Assembly: GCA_016748015.1 (NCBI GenBank)
Contig: JAAOMT010000518.1
Span: forward strand, 345,388 to 409,387
Direction of reading: 5' to 3'
DNA length: 64,000 bases
Source: Geosiphon pyriformis
Taxonomy: Eukaryota > Glomeromycota > Glomeromycetes > Archaeosporales > Geosiphonaceae
Part shown: positions 62,991 to 64,000 of the stretch, one piece after another
Layout: each line of letters opens with the position of its first letter
Numbering within the stretch: position 1 is the stretch's first letter
Notes under the pieces: generated by a model
The model's input: only the letters and a program-made list of their open reading frames with translations
The model's database searches: none
What the model was told of the DNA's origin: nothing
Made by a program: the position numbers and the translations under genes

Positions 62991-64000
62991 TATTATTATT
63001 ATTATTATTAACAAATCTAATCCAATCATTATTTAATATACAGAAGCAAATAAAATAATTTAAACTAAACATAACTTATGTATTTACTATATATAACCAG
63101 TTATTTAAATCAATTAAAACTATACTATATATTCACATTGACTTCTAAACTATTATTTAACTCTGAAAAAAAAACAGGTCTTATGTAATCTAAAATTAAC
63201 AACAAAAGATTTAACAATTCTAAATAAGTAAACTACTTTTATCAAAGAAAGCTAGATAGACTATTACATATCTTAAACCAAGTCATTTTTCTTTATATTA
63301 ATTCTATATTTCGATCTAAAATTTTATATTCTACTACAATACATATTAGCAAAATATCAAACAAAATTAGCCACCATTATTAAAGCTTTTTTTTATTCTT
63401 AAATCTCAATGCCACTTTATTAATTCAATTTCTAAAAACAAATTTCTTGTACAAAATTTCATAAATATTGAATGTTAAACATTTCTAAGAAAAGAGTATA
63501 TAGCACTAAAAAAATTGATAGAAAACAAACTTCTATTAAAAACTTTTACAATTCAACATAATTTAACAAAATCTTAAAGTATACTAAAATATCTTTTAAA
63601 TAAGTAAAAACATAATTAAATAATTTAATATTATCACAAAACAGACACAATACACTTAAATATTTTTTTTTAAATAGTTTTTTTCTGATTATAATTAGTA
63701 GTCTTCTATGTACTGTTTTTATTAAATATATATAAAAAGCTATTAAAGATTTATTGATAAAACCAAAAAGCATATAGAAGTTAAGATGTTAAACTGAAGT
63801 AGTACAATACCAATTAATATTCTGAATAAAAAACTCTTTCAAAATTCTTATATTTAAATCTGCTTTCTATTAAGTCTAATTAACTATTTAATAGATATTA
63901 CAAACAAAATAGTAAGTATTGCTTAAAACAATCAAATTATTTGTTAAAATAAATTTTTCATGTATATTAATAAGTAAAAAAATACAGAACTGTATTATAT
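62991..64000 (-). pseudogene. Heavily decayed LINE copy D, 3' part (continues past window)
   Basis: The minus-strand trace at about 63773-63546 reads KTVHRRLLIIIRKKLF and YLSVLCLFCDNIKLFNYVFTYLKD, corresponding to copy A KTFHHQLSVAKRKKMY and VACIWCGLVEDSDHVFSC, i.e. the end of RNase H and the zinc finger of ORF2. The 3' end appears as reversed TTGTTAATAATAATAATAA at 62991-63011, and the recurrent module lies just inside it (63074-63135). The rest of the element lies beyond 64000. Confidence 0.65.

Overview
The window comes from an early-diverging filamentous fungus, most likely an arbuscular mycorrhizal fungus (Glomeromycotina). That placement is an inference. It rests on intron-rich fungal housekeeping genes in an extremely AT-rich genome, and on LINE and Ty3/gypsy families that I recognise from memory in that group. 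No rRNA or other phylogenetic marker is present, so the species is unknown.

Layout. 1-2905: the 5' two-thirds of MCM6 (minus strand, 12 exons visible, running off the left edge). About 2.9-40.5 kb: a block made almost entirely of nested, decayed retrotransposons. A plus-strand LINE (3494-4435, resuming at 15270, 3' tail near 17756) is split by a 10.8-kb minus-strand Ty3/gypsy element (4436-15269), whose left LTR is itself interrupted by a solo LTR (4871-5787). A better preserved minus-strand LINE occupies about 18365-25020. A much more decayed LINE (25262-29632 and 37132-39480) is split by an LTR (outer edges 29633 and 37131), which in turn received a plus-strand Ty3/gypsy copy (30300-37102). 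About 40.5-62.1 kb: a compact gene island with VTS1 (minus), mitochondrial IF2 (plus), PP1 catalytic subunit (minus), a voltage-gated K+ channel (minus), dUTPase (plus) and a WD40-inositol 5-phosphatase (minus). 62.1-64.0 kb: decayed LINE sequence again.

The host genes read cleanly across introns, in frame from exon to exon (IF2 616 aa, PP1 329 aa, channel 477 aa, dUTPase about 309 aa, 5-phosphatase 1244 aa). They are unrelated housekeeping or signalling genes arranged as divergent or convergent pairs, not a pathway cluster.

The most interesting signals are in the repeat block. (1) The decayed copies differ mainly by C-to-T and G-to-A changes, with a visible preference for CpA/TpG; many in-frame stops are former TGG or CAA/CAG codons and catalytic residues are lost by G-to-A. 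This resembles repeat-induced point mutation, which I know mainly from Dikarya. (2) The Ty3/gypsy family carries a dUTPase-like domain between protease and reverse transcriptase. (3) The family makes 4-bp target duplications, one of which restores the interrupted LINE reading frame exactly. (4) One Ty3/gypsy copy has lost gag and protease and holds instead an unrelated antisense reading frame of 275 codons.
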